DNA from: Micavibrio sp. UBA6139
GTDB lineage: Bacteria; Pseudomonadota; Alphaproteobacteria; Micavibrionales; Micavibrionaceae
NCBI GenBank assembly: GCA_002423285.1
Contig: DIVF01000060.1
Coordinates: 1-51,442 of the forward strand
Length of the DNA: 51,442 nucleotides
Direction of reading: 5' to 3'
Numbering within the stretch: position 1 is the first letter of the stretch; the number at the start of each line of letters is the position of its first letter. Below are positions 40,114-48,290 of this stretch, in pieces. Made by a program: the position numbers and the translations under genes. A model generated the notes under the pieces. That model was given only the letters and a program-made list of their open reading frames with translations, was not told where the DNA came from and searched no databases.

Positions 40114-42075
40114 TTTTTTATTATCCTGCGGGGTGACGGGGGCCAGCGTATTGCGCTGTCTTTGCGCATCATCGGCGCGGCGTTCGCGCACCGCCATGTC
40201 CAAATGATCGCCAATAAAGGAGACAACCGCACCGCCGCGCCGACCGGCATGGGTGTTCAGTGATTCATCAACACTATAGGGGCGTGCGGAAACGGTGGCC
40301 GTCATGCCGCTTTCGGTGTCGCGGAGTTCCGCGCGCGGATTGGGAATATCTGAAAATCGTTCCGGCAGCGTGGCATCGCCATGCTGGGTGATACCGTAAT
40401 GGGTGAAGAAGGTCGCAATTTTTGTTTTGTTTAGGGATTCGGTGCGCGATTGAATCTCATCACTGATGTTCTTGATGTCATTCGGGCCAATGATGCGGTA
40501 TGACCCATCGATGTTGGGGATGATGGGTTGGATGACGGCCCGAAACTCACCGCCGCCCATATGGGCCAAAACCATGTTTTCACGCGCAATGCCGGACCGG
40601 AACAGGGATTCTTCCAAAATCGCATGGGCCTGATGGTGCAAAACGATATTGCTTTTTTCATGTCCTAATACTTCATTAAGGCCAGCAAGATTGTGAAAGC
40701 TGACCCCCAGGGTCCACGGATTATGATTGCGGTGAAGGCGTTCATTGATCGCCGCTGTGACCGCCATCGCCGCCCCGGTCATCGCCGGTAAGTCACGCGC
40801 CATCAATGTTCCGGTGGCGTAATCTTGCGCCGGGAATTTTGTGACCTTGATGTTCAGTAATTTTTCCTGTGCGGGGGTCAGGGTAATATCCTGACTTTTT
40901 AAATCATCATTCAGATGCGCGTGAAAGCGGTCTTGAATTTGATCAAGGGTCAGGAAATGCACCGGATCACTATCATAGGCAATATCTTCCAAACGCGGAA
41001 TGTTTGGCGCGTAATCTTCCAGCAGGATACGGCCCTGATGCAGATCCGCCATGTTGGACATGACCGCTTCTAAATGTTGGGACGCGGTATCGGAATCGTG
41101 ATACCGCGCCGGGTCGGTGCTGCCCGGTGGTTTTAGGGGTTCAAAGGCAGAACTTTCCAACCGGGCCCGGCCCAAAATCACCTTGGTTTCCTGAATGGCG
41201 TGATCGGCGTCACGGATTGCATCATTGAAATCATTTTGCCCTGTTGCCCTTAACGCAAACACGGTTCCACAGGCCCCAAAACCGTTGGACCATTCATCCA
41301 AGGGGCGTTTTGTGTGGATGTGATCGTGCAGACCCATGCGGGCGGTGACAGATTCAATATTGTCGTGAATCTGTTTCAGGATCATTTTTGCCTCACCCGG
41401 TTCCAGATTGGGCAGGACAATCCGCACCTCATCCCCGCCCGTGCGCAGGGGGATCATGCTGATTTCATCGCGCCCCTTTAAGGAATGCGCCAAGGTGTCG
41501 GTGATGGTTTGGGCCACGATGTAGGATGCCCGGTCGGTCAGGGCCATGGCATCTTGCATGGTGGATTGAAGGGGTGCTCCTTCTGCTGTGGCTAGCAATT
41601 TTGCGAAATGGTCATTGGTGCCGCGCATGTTGCTATAATCAACTTCTAAAACACTCACCGGGCTGCCGGTTGTTTGTTCGTAAAGGGCGGAGAGTCCCAT
41701 GACTAGCGGCACCTGGGTTTTGTGAAAATAGCCGGTTAAATGATCCGGCGTCATTTCTTCGGTGGCATAAAAATCGGCGCGGGTGATGGCGGCCTCGGGC
41801 AGGGTGGGCTGATATTTTCGGATCAGGTCGTTTTCAATGTCCCATGGTTTTTTGTAACCCTGTTCGCGGTACAGGGTTTTGATGTCTTCTAAAACGCTTT
41901 GTATGTCGCGGGCGGTAACGAAAATGCCGCTTTTGCGGTTGAGGTCTTGGATATAATCGGCGGGTGGATGTTTTTTGCCGGTGATCGCGGCGGTCAGGTC
42001 GATCAGGTAATCTTGAACTTCCCGCGCGTGTGGCAGGGGCGATAATTCATCGATGACAGCTTGTTTAATCGCCAT
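40105..42075 (-). CDS. Tandem degenerate GGDEF-type protein
   Basis: A 656-residue soluble protein with two GGDEF-like domains. Domain 1 (about 140-300) has Asp146 in LEVDYSNMRGTND, the signature TGGDEV (212-217) and the closing ADHAIQETK block. It may therefore bind GTP or c-di-GMP, although an insert of about 30 residues separates the motifs. Domain 2 (about 454-545) has FHNLAGLNEVLGHEKSN and MGGGEF (506-511): the metal-binding aspartates are lost, so it is probably inactive or regulatory. The N-terminal 120 residues are helical with no known sensor. AAGG lies at a normal distance before the ATG. It converges with fliJ with a nine-base overlap. The placement among flagellar genes suggests c-di-GMP-linked motility control. 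Confidence 0.75.
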   Translation of the reverse strand: MAIKQAVIDELSPLPHAREVQDYLIDLTAAITGKKHPPADYIQDLNRKSGIFVTARDIQSVLEDIKTLYREQGYKKPWDIENDLIRKYQPTLPEAAITRADFYATEEMTPDHLTGYFHKTQVPLVMGLSALYEQTTGSPVSVLEVDYSNMRGTNDHFAKLLATAEGAPLQSTMQDAMALTDRASYIVAQTITDTLAHSLKGRDEISMIPLRTGGDEVRIVLPNLEPGEAKMILKQIHDNIESVTARMGLHDHIHTKRPLDEWSNGFGACGTVFALRATGQNDFNDAIRDADHAIQETKVILGRARLESSAFEPLKPPGSTDPARYHDSDTASQHLEAVMSNMADLHQGRILLEDYAPNIPRLEDIAYDSDPVHFLTLDQIQDRFHAHLNDDLKSQDITLTPAQEKLLNIKVTKFPAQDYATGTLMARDLPAMTGAAMAVTAAINERLHRNHNPWTLGVSFHNLAGLNEVLGHEKSNIVLHHQAHAILEESLFRSGIARENMVLAHMGGGEFRAVIQPIIPNIDGSYRIIGPNDIKNISDEIQSRTESLNKTKIATFFTHYGITQHGDATLPERFSDIPNPRAELRDTESGMTATVSARPYSVDESLNTHAGRRGGAVVSFIGDHLDMAVRERRADDAQRQRNTLAPVTPQDNKKLF

Positions 42076-42153
42076 CTATAAGCCTTACGCAGTGGTTTCG
42101 TCACCGCAATCATAGGGTAAAATGTTTAATATTTATTAAGGGATATGCCGTTT

Positions 42154-44208
42154 TTATACGGAGGTGTGGATTTCAGATTGGCGAATATCCACCTTAACCC
42201 ATTGATCGGCACGGTGTTGAAAGGCGAGATCGCCGGTCAGGCTGCCCTGTTCCAAAACGTTTAAGTAAAGTTTCCGCATTTCATTCTGCATCACATGGCT
42301 GAACGGCGTCTGGCTGCGGACGATCAGGTCGAGGCGCTTTGACTTCATATACCCGTCCAGCTGCATCGGTCCGATCTGGGTCAGTTCCAGATCAAACAGG
42401 AACCGTGTGTTGCGTTCGCCGTCTTTATCATCGTGTTCATCTTTTTCGGGGTCGTTATGGCGGTAGAATAAATTGATCTTGGCGACTTCATTTTGCCACA
42501 GCATCGGAATGGCCATGCCGCGCCAGTCTTGTGTGACAGGTTCATCACTCATCCGCACCAGCCCGGCAAAATCGCGGTTCATGCGGCTGATGATATCGGC
42601 ACCCTTGGCCCCTTCGCGGCGCAGATTATTCATCGCCTTTTCACCCAGCCACCCGGATAAATCACCCGCCCCAATCGCCGCCATAAAGAACAACATGGCC
42701 GGGGGCATGTTTTGCGGTGTCGCGGGGTTGGGCAGGATCGGACCCGATGCGGCCTGCGCCCCGCCAGCCCCCATCATGGTCGGGGCCAGAATCTGATAGG
42801 CCTCATCAAAGCTCGGCCAGCTTAAGCCGGAGAGCAGCGTACCAATTGGTGTCGCCAGCGGCAGGGCGGCACCGGGCAGCGGCGTTGTTGGGGCTTGTCC
42901 GGTGGCTTGCCCTGGTTGCGGCATCAATTCCAATTGGGTGCCCACGGGAATGTTATTGGCCGCGAATTGCAGCAGGAATGATTCTGGCGTGCTGCGCCCC
43001 GGGGATTGCATCGATAAAATCGGGAAATGTTGTTTGGTGGTGGCAACCACATCGGCGTGCAGTGTGATGATGGAGGGGCTGGCGGCTTCGTTACCACCCT
43101 TGCCGGTCATAGGGGTTCCCTGCGGGGTCGCGTTTTCCGCCGTAATGGAGATAACGCGCATCATCAGTGGTTTGCCAGCCTCGCCGGTGATGCCCGGCAG
43201 CGTAGTGGGCGTTTCAGCGCCTTTGGTTGTGATTGGCGTGATGAAGGGCTGCACCTGTTTCATAATTGGCAGCATGATCGATTGCACAGGCCGCGCAAAA
43301 AAATCAGTAATTTTGTTGAGTGCGGGGTGCAACGCCATGTTGGATCCGGTGGGGGCGGCCATGCCGGGCAGAATTTTTACGGGCGTATTGGGGTCTGGTG
43401 CCTGCGTGCCGGGCAATGCCGTGGCCGCCGGGGGCTGGGCCGTTTGAATGGGCTGTGCGGGCGGTGGGGCGGTGATCGGGGCCGTTAAACCCGGTGGCAA
43501 GGTTGTCGCGGCAATGGTCAGGTGTTCAGGCATGCTGGCCGGGACACTGACGGGCAGTGGCATCAAAGTTGATTGCGGTGGCATCGCGGTCAAGGGAACC
43601 AGTCGCACCAGCGTATCTGGCAATAAAGGGGCGGGCAGTTGCACGGGCGCAGCTTGTGCCAGTGGGGCCGGGCGTGATGTTGGCGGCAGCACGGCATCTA
43701 AAACTTCGCGCAGTATCGGTGGTAGGGGGGCGTGGGCCGGTTGTTGCTGGGGTAGTGCTGTTGGCAAAGGTTGCGCGGTTGGCGCGGGGGATTGCGGTGT
43801 TTGCGGTACAGGCGCCGGTGCATTGCCACGATCCGGCTGTGTGGTTGGTGTTGGCGCATTGCCCGGTTGTTGTGGCGTTGGGGCGGGCGCTGGTTCAGAG
43901 GTAATCCGCATGACGATCTGGCGCGGCGGTGATCCGGCGGGTAAATCGATTTGAACTTTTTGACCGGCTTGTATGCCTTCGCGCCCACGCAGGCGCACTT
44001 CAATCGCGCCGCTTTCTGTTTCGATGGTGGCGGTTGTGCCGTCGCGGGAAATTTTGCTGATTTCACCGTCGATGCGGGTGGGGCGGCGGATGGATTGCAG
44101 ATCACCACTGGCGGAGAGAACTTTCAATGCCTGCTCACCGCGACTTAACGGCGCGGTTTTTTCACCGGGACGGGCGGTTGAGGGCAGTGGCGGGGTGTAC
44201 TCACTCAT
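42154..44208 (-). CDS. FliK-like hook-length control protein
   Basis: A 684-residue protein. A small N-terminal domain (about 25-105) is followed by a Pro/Ala/Gln/Thr-rich region of roughly 200 residues and a second low-complexity stretch. The compact C-terminal domain (about 570-684) contains RFLFDLELTQIGPMQLDGY and RSQTPFSHVMQNEMRKLYL. This is the pattern of the Flg_hook domain of FliK, which measures the hook and switches export from hook to filament. The long Pro-rich part would be the ruler. The start codon ATG at 44208 has a very short spacing to AAGGG. It follows the flhG terminator and stands alone. Low identity makes FliK likely but not certain. Confidence 0.75.
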   Translation of the reverse strand: MSEYTPPLPSTARPGEKTAPLSRGEQALKVLSASGDLQSIRRPTRIDGEISKISRDGTTATIETESGAIEVRLRGREGIQAGQKVQIDLPAGSPPRQIVMRITSEPAPAPTPQQPGNAPTPTTQPDRGNAPAPVPQTPQSPAPTAQPLPTALPQQQPAHAPLPPILREVLDAVLPPTSRPAPLAQAAPVQLPAPLLPDTLVRLVPLTAMPPQSTLMPLPVSVPASMPEHLTIAATTLPPGLTAPITAPPPAQPIQTAQPPAATALPGTQAPDPNTPVKILPGMAAPTGSNMALHPALNKITDFFARPVQSIMLPIMKQVQPFITPITTKGAETPTTLPGITGEAGKPLMMRVISITAENATPQGTPMTGKGGNEAASPSIITLHADVVATTKQHFPILSMQSPGRSTPESFLLQFAANNIPVGTQLELMPQPGQATGQAPTTPLPGAALPLATPIGTLLSGLSWPSFDEAYQILAPTMMGAGGAQAASGPILPNPATPQNMPPAMLFFMAAIGAGDLSGWLGEKAMNNLRREGAKGADIISRMNRDFAGLVRMSDEPVTQDWRGMAIPMLWQNEVAKINLFYRHNDPEKDEHDDKDGERNTRFLFDLELTQIGPMQLDGYMKSKRLDLIVRSQTPFSHVMQNEMRKLYLNVLEQGSLTGDLAFQHRADQWVKVDIRQSEIHTSV

Positions 44209-44247
44209 GCCCTTATTCTATCAGATTTTGCTGGAAATAAAGAAACA

Positions 44248-44284
44248 CCCTGTTCCAAAGATATAAAATCTGCGGAAAACAGGG
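44248..44284 (-). terminator. Terminator after flhG
   Basis: CCCTGTT and AACAGGG (44248-44254, 44278-44284) pair across 23 bases. On the minus strand the stem is followed by TGTTTCTTTATTT, a fair U-tract, about 25 bases past the flhG stop. Confidence 0.6.
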
Positions 44285-44306
44285 CGGGAAAGCGGTTAAA
44301 CTTTAA

Positions 44307-45140
44307 TTATGCAGTCGCACGTGTGCTGTCGGCCATTTCGCGCATAACAACACGGGCGATTTTTTCGACATCTTCTGCCGCATCCGTATTGGGGGAGCGG
44401 GTCAGAAGCGGTGTCTGGTGGCGAATGGTTTCCTTGACGCGCGGATCATGGCGGATCATGCCAATCATCGGTGGGGACAAGCGCAGGAAGTTTTCACAGG
44501 CCTTCAGCAGGGTTTTATAAGTCTTCTCACCCTCTTGCGTGCTTGGTGCCTGATTAACGACGATGCCGATATTTTTCGACATGCCAGCGGCATTGCCAAG
44601 TTTAATAAAGGCATAGGCATCGGTCAGGGATGTTGGTTCATCGGTTGCCACCAAAAGGGTGCGCGTTGCCGTTGCCGACAACATGCGAACAGTGCGGTCA
44701 ACACCAGCACCCAGATCGATAATCACCACATCGTATTTATCGGCCACTTCCAGCAACTGGTCGCGCAGCAGCATTAAACGCTGGCTTGGCAGGGCGGAAA
44801 GGGAGGCCTGACCGGAACGGCCAGCGACAATATCAAACCCGCCATCTTCAAAACGTTGTGTTACTTTATCCATGCCCAGACGGCCACGAATGACGTCGTT
44901 CAAATCACGGCGCGGCATCAGGCCCAGCTGGACATCGACGTTGGCAAGGCCAAGATCGCCATCAAACAGCAAAACACGTTTGCCCATTTTTGCCAGTGCG
45001 TGCGACAGGGTAATTGAAAACCATGTCTTGCCCACACCGCCCTTGCCACTGGCAACGGCGACGATGTTGTGGCCACGTCTGAACACAGGCGATGACGGTG
45101 TTTCGGTGGGGTTGCGGTCGATAACGGATGACTCGGTCAT
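44307..45140 (-). CDS. flhG: Flagellar number regulator FlhG (MinD-like ATPase)
   Basis: FlhG (FleN, YlxH) is a MinD-type ATPase that limits the number of polar flagella together with FlhF. The 277-residue protein has the deviant Walker A SGKGGVGKT (31-39), the LLFDGDLGLANVDVQLGL segment typical of FlhG, and VVIIDLGAGVD for Walker B. The C-terminal helix that would bind the membrane is shorter than in MinD. It follows flhF by 12 bases and ends with a terminator, so the two form an operon. Confidence 0.95.
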   Translation of the reverse strand: MTESSVIDRNPTETPSSPVFRRGHNIVAVASGKGGVGKTWFSITLSHALAKMGKRVLLFDGDLGLANVDVQLGLMPRRDLNDVIRGRLGMDKVTQRFEDGGFDIVAGRSGQASLSALPSQRLMLLRDQLLEVADKYDVVIIDLGAGVDRTVRMLSATATRTLLVATDEPTSLTDAYAFIKLGNAAGMSKNIGIVVNQAPSTQEGEKTYKTLLKACENFLRLSPPMIGMIRHDPRVKETIRHQTPLLTRSPNTDAAEDVEKIARVVMREMADSTRATA

Positions 45141-45152
45141 AATATAGGTCTC

Positions 45153-46214
45153 TTATGCGTTCACGGGTCTTTTGATTGGGGTCTGGTCGTCAGTGGAAGT
45201 TTTACGCTGTTGCACGCTGCGCGGTGGCTGCGGCATCAATAGATTTGCAAGGCGATCCGGCGACATGGCAAACAGGCCGTCGGCCACTTGGGCATTGTCA
45301 CTGGCATCGGCAAAAATCAGGCTGCCCTGATGGGCGGCGGTCAAAAGACCACCAAGGCGACGGGCCAGATCAATGCGGGTTGGCATCATCTGACGTACGC
45401 CAAGGGCGGCGTAAATACGGGCCATTTCGCCGCATTCATCGGCATCCATCCCGGCGGGCATCAGCAACACAGGGTCGATATTGCCAGCGGACATTAAACG
45501 GGCCAGATCGCGCATTTCATCGCTGCGGAACGGGTTAAACCCGCCGCTATCGATGATGGTTAAATCGCCGTCACCAAAGACATCGAGGGCGCGTTTCAAT
45601 TCGCGCTCATCACGTGCCTTTTGCAAAGGCACATTAAGAATTTTTGCAAAGGCAGAAAGCTGTTCAAACCCACCCGCACGCACCGTGTCGGTGGTAATCA
45701 GGTTGACCTTCTGGCCGTTCATGACGGAACGTGCAGCGAGTTTTGCAGCCGCCAAAGTCTTACCCGCACCTGGCGGACCAATCAGCATAAAAGCTTTATC
45801 CGGCGCGCGTTCCGGCAATTGTTTGAAGCCGAAAAGATGTTCAAGCGCCGCGACAAGCGCGATGTGTGGTTGTTCCAAACCCACAACAGTGGCGCAGGAA
45901 ATAACCTGATCAGTGATCTCTTCAGGGACGGAATGTTTCAGCATGACTTCGGTCAGGATTTCGGCAACGCTGCCTTCTTCCTCTTCCTCGTCATATTGCA
46001 GCCAGCCAGCGACCCGTTCCCCCGGATCAGCGGAGCCACGTTCAAATTCGTCATAGGATTCAAAGCTGTCATGCTCGACGGCGGCGGTCACGCGCACGTT
46101 TTTGCCCCCGTTTTCTTCACGAGTGGCAACGATAATAGCGTCTTCACCGAGTGTATCGCGGATCATCTGCATGGCTTCGGTAACTGTTTTTGCGTAGAAC
46201 GACTTGAGTCGCAT
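45153..46214 (-). CDS. flhF: Polar flagellum placement GTPase FlhF
   Basis: FlhF is an SRP-type GTPase that marks the pole where the flagellum is built. The 353-residue protein starts with the typical MRLKSFYAKTVTEAMQMIRD, followed by an acidic linker (about 47-85) and the N and G domains. The P-loop GPPGAGKT is at 146-153, then LITTDTVRAGGFEQL, IIDSGGFNP and a C-terminal MPTRIDLARRLGG. The canonical DTAG motif is replaced by DSGG. It is followed by flhG after 12 bases. A small palindrome (TAGAAT-N4-ATTCTA) lies in its upstream region. Confidence 0.95.
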   Translation of the reverse strand: MRLKSFYAKTVTEAMQMIRDTLGEDAIIVATREENGGKNVRVTAAVEHDSFESYDEFERGSADPGERVAGWLQYDEEEEEGSVAEILTEVMLKHSVPEEITDQVISCATVVGLEQPHIALVAALEHLFGFKQLPERAPDKAFMLIGPPGAGKTLAAAKLAARSVMNGQKVNLITTDTVRAGGFEQLSAFAKILNVPLQKARDERELKRALDVFGDGDLTIIDSGGFNPFRSDEMRDLARLMSAGNIDPVLLMPAGMDADECGEMARIYAALGVRQMMPTRIDLARRLGGLLTAAHQGSLIFADASDNAQVADGLFAMSPDRLANLLMPQPPRSVQQRKTSTDDQTPIKRPVNA

Positions 46215-46262
46215 GGTGGGGAACCGTTAACTATCGGGTCTGAATGACCAGTATATGTTTTC

Positions 46263-46278
46263 TAGAATCACTATTCTA
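46263..46278. promoter_or_regulatory. Small palindrome upstream of flhF
   Basis: TAGAAT-CACT-ATTCTA is a perfect six-base inverted repeat 48 bases upstream of the flhF start, in an AT-rich gap of 136 bases, with a third ATTCTA just after it. It could be an operator. I see no sigma-54 or CtrA box in this gap. Confidence 0.3.
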
Positions 46279-46350
46279 CATTCTAAACATAAATGATCTC
46301 TAAGTGAATCCTGCAATTTAAGGAAAATGTCCCGCATTATACATATTGAT

Positions 46351-47346
46351 TCATTTTTTAGGGAAGCGCGGCGTGGGGCGGCCCAGACCGGCATGTTCAT
46401 TCAGATTAAGTGTTTCGATGGCCGCACAAAGCTGGTCCAGCTGGAGCAGGCATCTCTCAAGAGTCAACACATTGACAGGATTCAATAAATGTCCGACTTC
46501 GAAGAAATTGCGGGTCTGTCCGGCGATGATGACAAGCTCCCGTTCACGGAAGCTGGCTTCCAGCCAACTGGCCTTCATCAGGTCTTTCAGTGTCATAAAG
46601 CGTTCCATCATGGCCGGGTCGAGGACATAGCGGGCTTCGACCTGATCGGTGGATAAAACGGTATAGCGGATCTTAAAGCGGTTATAGACGAGGTTGATGT
46701 CGTCAAATTCCTGAAATTTTTCATGGATCAGGCGTTTTAAGGCCCCGGTGGCCATGAAATTGGGCATCAGGATGGTGTGAAAATCGAGGTGTTTGCCAAG
46801 ATCCACCCGGATCGCCACCCCGTAAAACCCGCCCCAAGAGCCAATCGCCCGAAAATCAGGCCAGTGCAGCCGTGCCGTGGGGGTGACGTGAAAATCCTGG
46901 AATTGAAAATTGATGCCCTTGGCCTTGCCGCAAAACCCTTCTTCGCTTTCACTGTGCGTATAAGGCGGCAGGACGTGGTGGTCGTATAAATCCCCCAGCG
47001 TAATAAACCCGCCGCGGCGATATTTCAAATTTATTGCCTGTGACAGAATATAAAGCAGATCGTTTTTGGCTTTTTTTCGATAGCCACGGTCCATGCTTTC
47101 AGCGATGAAGACAAGCACGGTGATAAAGGTAATGAGTGCGCTCAGCCAATAGGGCATGACATCGGCGCGTGCTTGCGCGTCTATAATAATCATCAAAGCA
47201 GGCGACAGGATGAGGGAGGCTAGCGGTACTGTGAGGGCAATAAAAAGCAAATGATTGATCCGCCGTTTTTCAAGCGCGGCGATTTTATCGGCGTTATCAC
47301 GCAGTAATTTTTCAGCCAGTTGAAAATGGGCATGGTTTTCGCTCAA
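46351..47346 (-). CDS. DUF3137-like membrane protein, second of a pair
   Basis: A 331-residue protein. Two transmembrane helices (about 30-52 and 60-80) and a basic segment precede a large soluble domain. Its core matches the DUF3137 pattern: GFCGKAKGINFQFQDFHV, GGFYGVAIRVDL, then YTVLSTDQVEARYVLDPAMMERF. It is a tandem duplicate of the 47343-48287 product, which has DVLSTDQIEARYVLDPAFMERM in the same place. The ATG overlaps the upstream stop by four bases (ATGA). Function of DUF3137 is unknown. The genes are tied to flhA, so a link to flagellar assembly or the cell envelope is possible. Confidence 0.85.
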   Translation of the reverse strand: MSENHAHFQLAEKLLRDNADKIAALEKRRINHLLFIALTVPLASLILSPALMIIIDAQARADVMPYWLSALITFITVLVFIAESMDRGYRKKAKNDLLYILSQAINLKYRRGGFITLGDLYDHHVLPPYTHSESEEGFCGKAKGINFQFQDFHVTPTARLHWPDFRAIGSWGGFYGVAIRVDLGKHLDFHTILMPNFMATGALKRLIHEKFQEFDDINLVYNRFKIRYTVLSTDQVEARYVLDPAMMERFMTLKDLMKASWLEASFRERELVIIAGQTRNFFEVGHLLNPVNVLTLERCLLQLDQLCAAIETLNLNEHAGLGRPTPRFPKK

Positions 47347-48287
47347 AGGCTTTTATCCTTTAAGGATGCACCCAGACCCGTATAGGGGTTGAGTTTCAGG
47401 GCTTCGACAAGCTGCAACACGCATTGCAATTCATTGGCTGTATCGATCAGTGTTTCCGGTTTGAGCGGGCGGAACAACCAGCCAATTTCAAACATGGGCC
47501 GGGAATGTTCAATGGCAAAGGCCATTTCATCGCCCAAGAAGCTAATCTCAACATCTTTTGTATCGATCAATGCGGCTGCCTCCATCATGCGTTCCATAAA
47601 GGCCGGATCGAGGACGTAGCGGGCTTCGATCTGATCGGTGCTGAGGACGTCAAAGCGTTTTTCAAATGTAGGGCTGACCAGATTGACGGGTTGGAACGGG
47701 GTAAACTGGCGGCGGAAAAAATTCGCCATTTTACGGCGCGGCAAGATAACCGTGTGGGCGGTCAATATTTTGGCAATTTTCAGGCGTAACACCAAACCCC
47801 AGAAACTTTGCTCATAGCGAATTTTATCTTCGTTGTCGCGCACGCGGGAGGTCAGCAGAACTTCCTGAAACCCCAGATCAATCCCGTTGATGGTGCCATG
47901 AAAACCGTCTTCAATATGTTCAACATCATAAGGGGGCAAGATGCCGTGTTTTTGAACGGCGTCCAATGGAAAGCAGCCTTTTGGCGAAAATTGCAGATTT
48001 AAGGCTCCGGCGATTTTATGAAGAAGCGCGGCCTTGGTCCGTTTGCGGTATAAATGATTGCTGATCTGAAATTCAACCAGCACGGCCAGTGCGGTTAAAA
48101 CCCATACGATCACCCATGGAAAAACTCCTTCATGGGTTTTCATCGCGGCGATTGCGCAGATCAACGCAAAGCTCATCGGCGCGATCATCAGGAAAATCTG
48201 GTAATGGCGTTCGCGCTTCGTCTCAAGCTCCGCGCAGATGGATTTTGTTTCTTCCAGCAATGTTTGAACTGGGTCCACGCCGCCCAT
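47343..48287 (-). CDS. DUF3137-like membrane protein, first of a pair
   Basis: A 314-residue paralogue of its downstream neighbour with the same plan: an N-terminal helical region, two transmembrane helices (about 31-49 and 57-74), then a DUF3137-type soluble domain with GFHGTINGIDLGFQEV and VLSTDQIEARYVLDP. It begins three bases after the flhA stop, with no independent ribosome binding site, and overlaps the next gene by four bases, so all three are translated together. A local duplication after flhA is evident. Function unknown. Confidence 0.85.
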   Translation of the reverse strand: MGGVDPVQTLLEETKSICAELETKRERHYQIFLMIAPMSFALICAIAAMKTHEGVFPWVIVWVLTALAVLVEFQISNHLYRKRTKAALLHKIAGALNLQFSPKGCFPLDAVQKHGILPPYDVEHIEDGFHGTINGIDLGFQEVLLTSRVRDNEDKIRYEQSFWGLVLRLKIAKILTAHTVILPRRKMANFFRRQFTPFQPVNLVSPTFEKRFDVLSTDQIEARYVLDPAFMERMMEAAALIDTKDVEISFLGDEMAFAIEHSRPMFEIGWLFRPLKPETLIDTANELQCVLQLVEALKLNPYTGLGASLKDKSL

Positions 48288-48290
48288 GGT

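Noticed and set aside
42131..42144. TTAA-N6-TTAA in the gap between the GGDEF-like and FliK-like genes
   Set aside because: The spacer is six bases and the gap is AT-rich, so chance is likely; it is not counted as a CtrA box.
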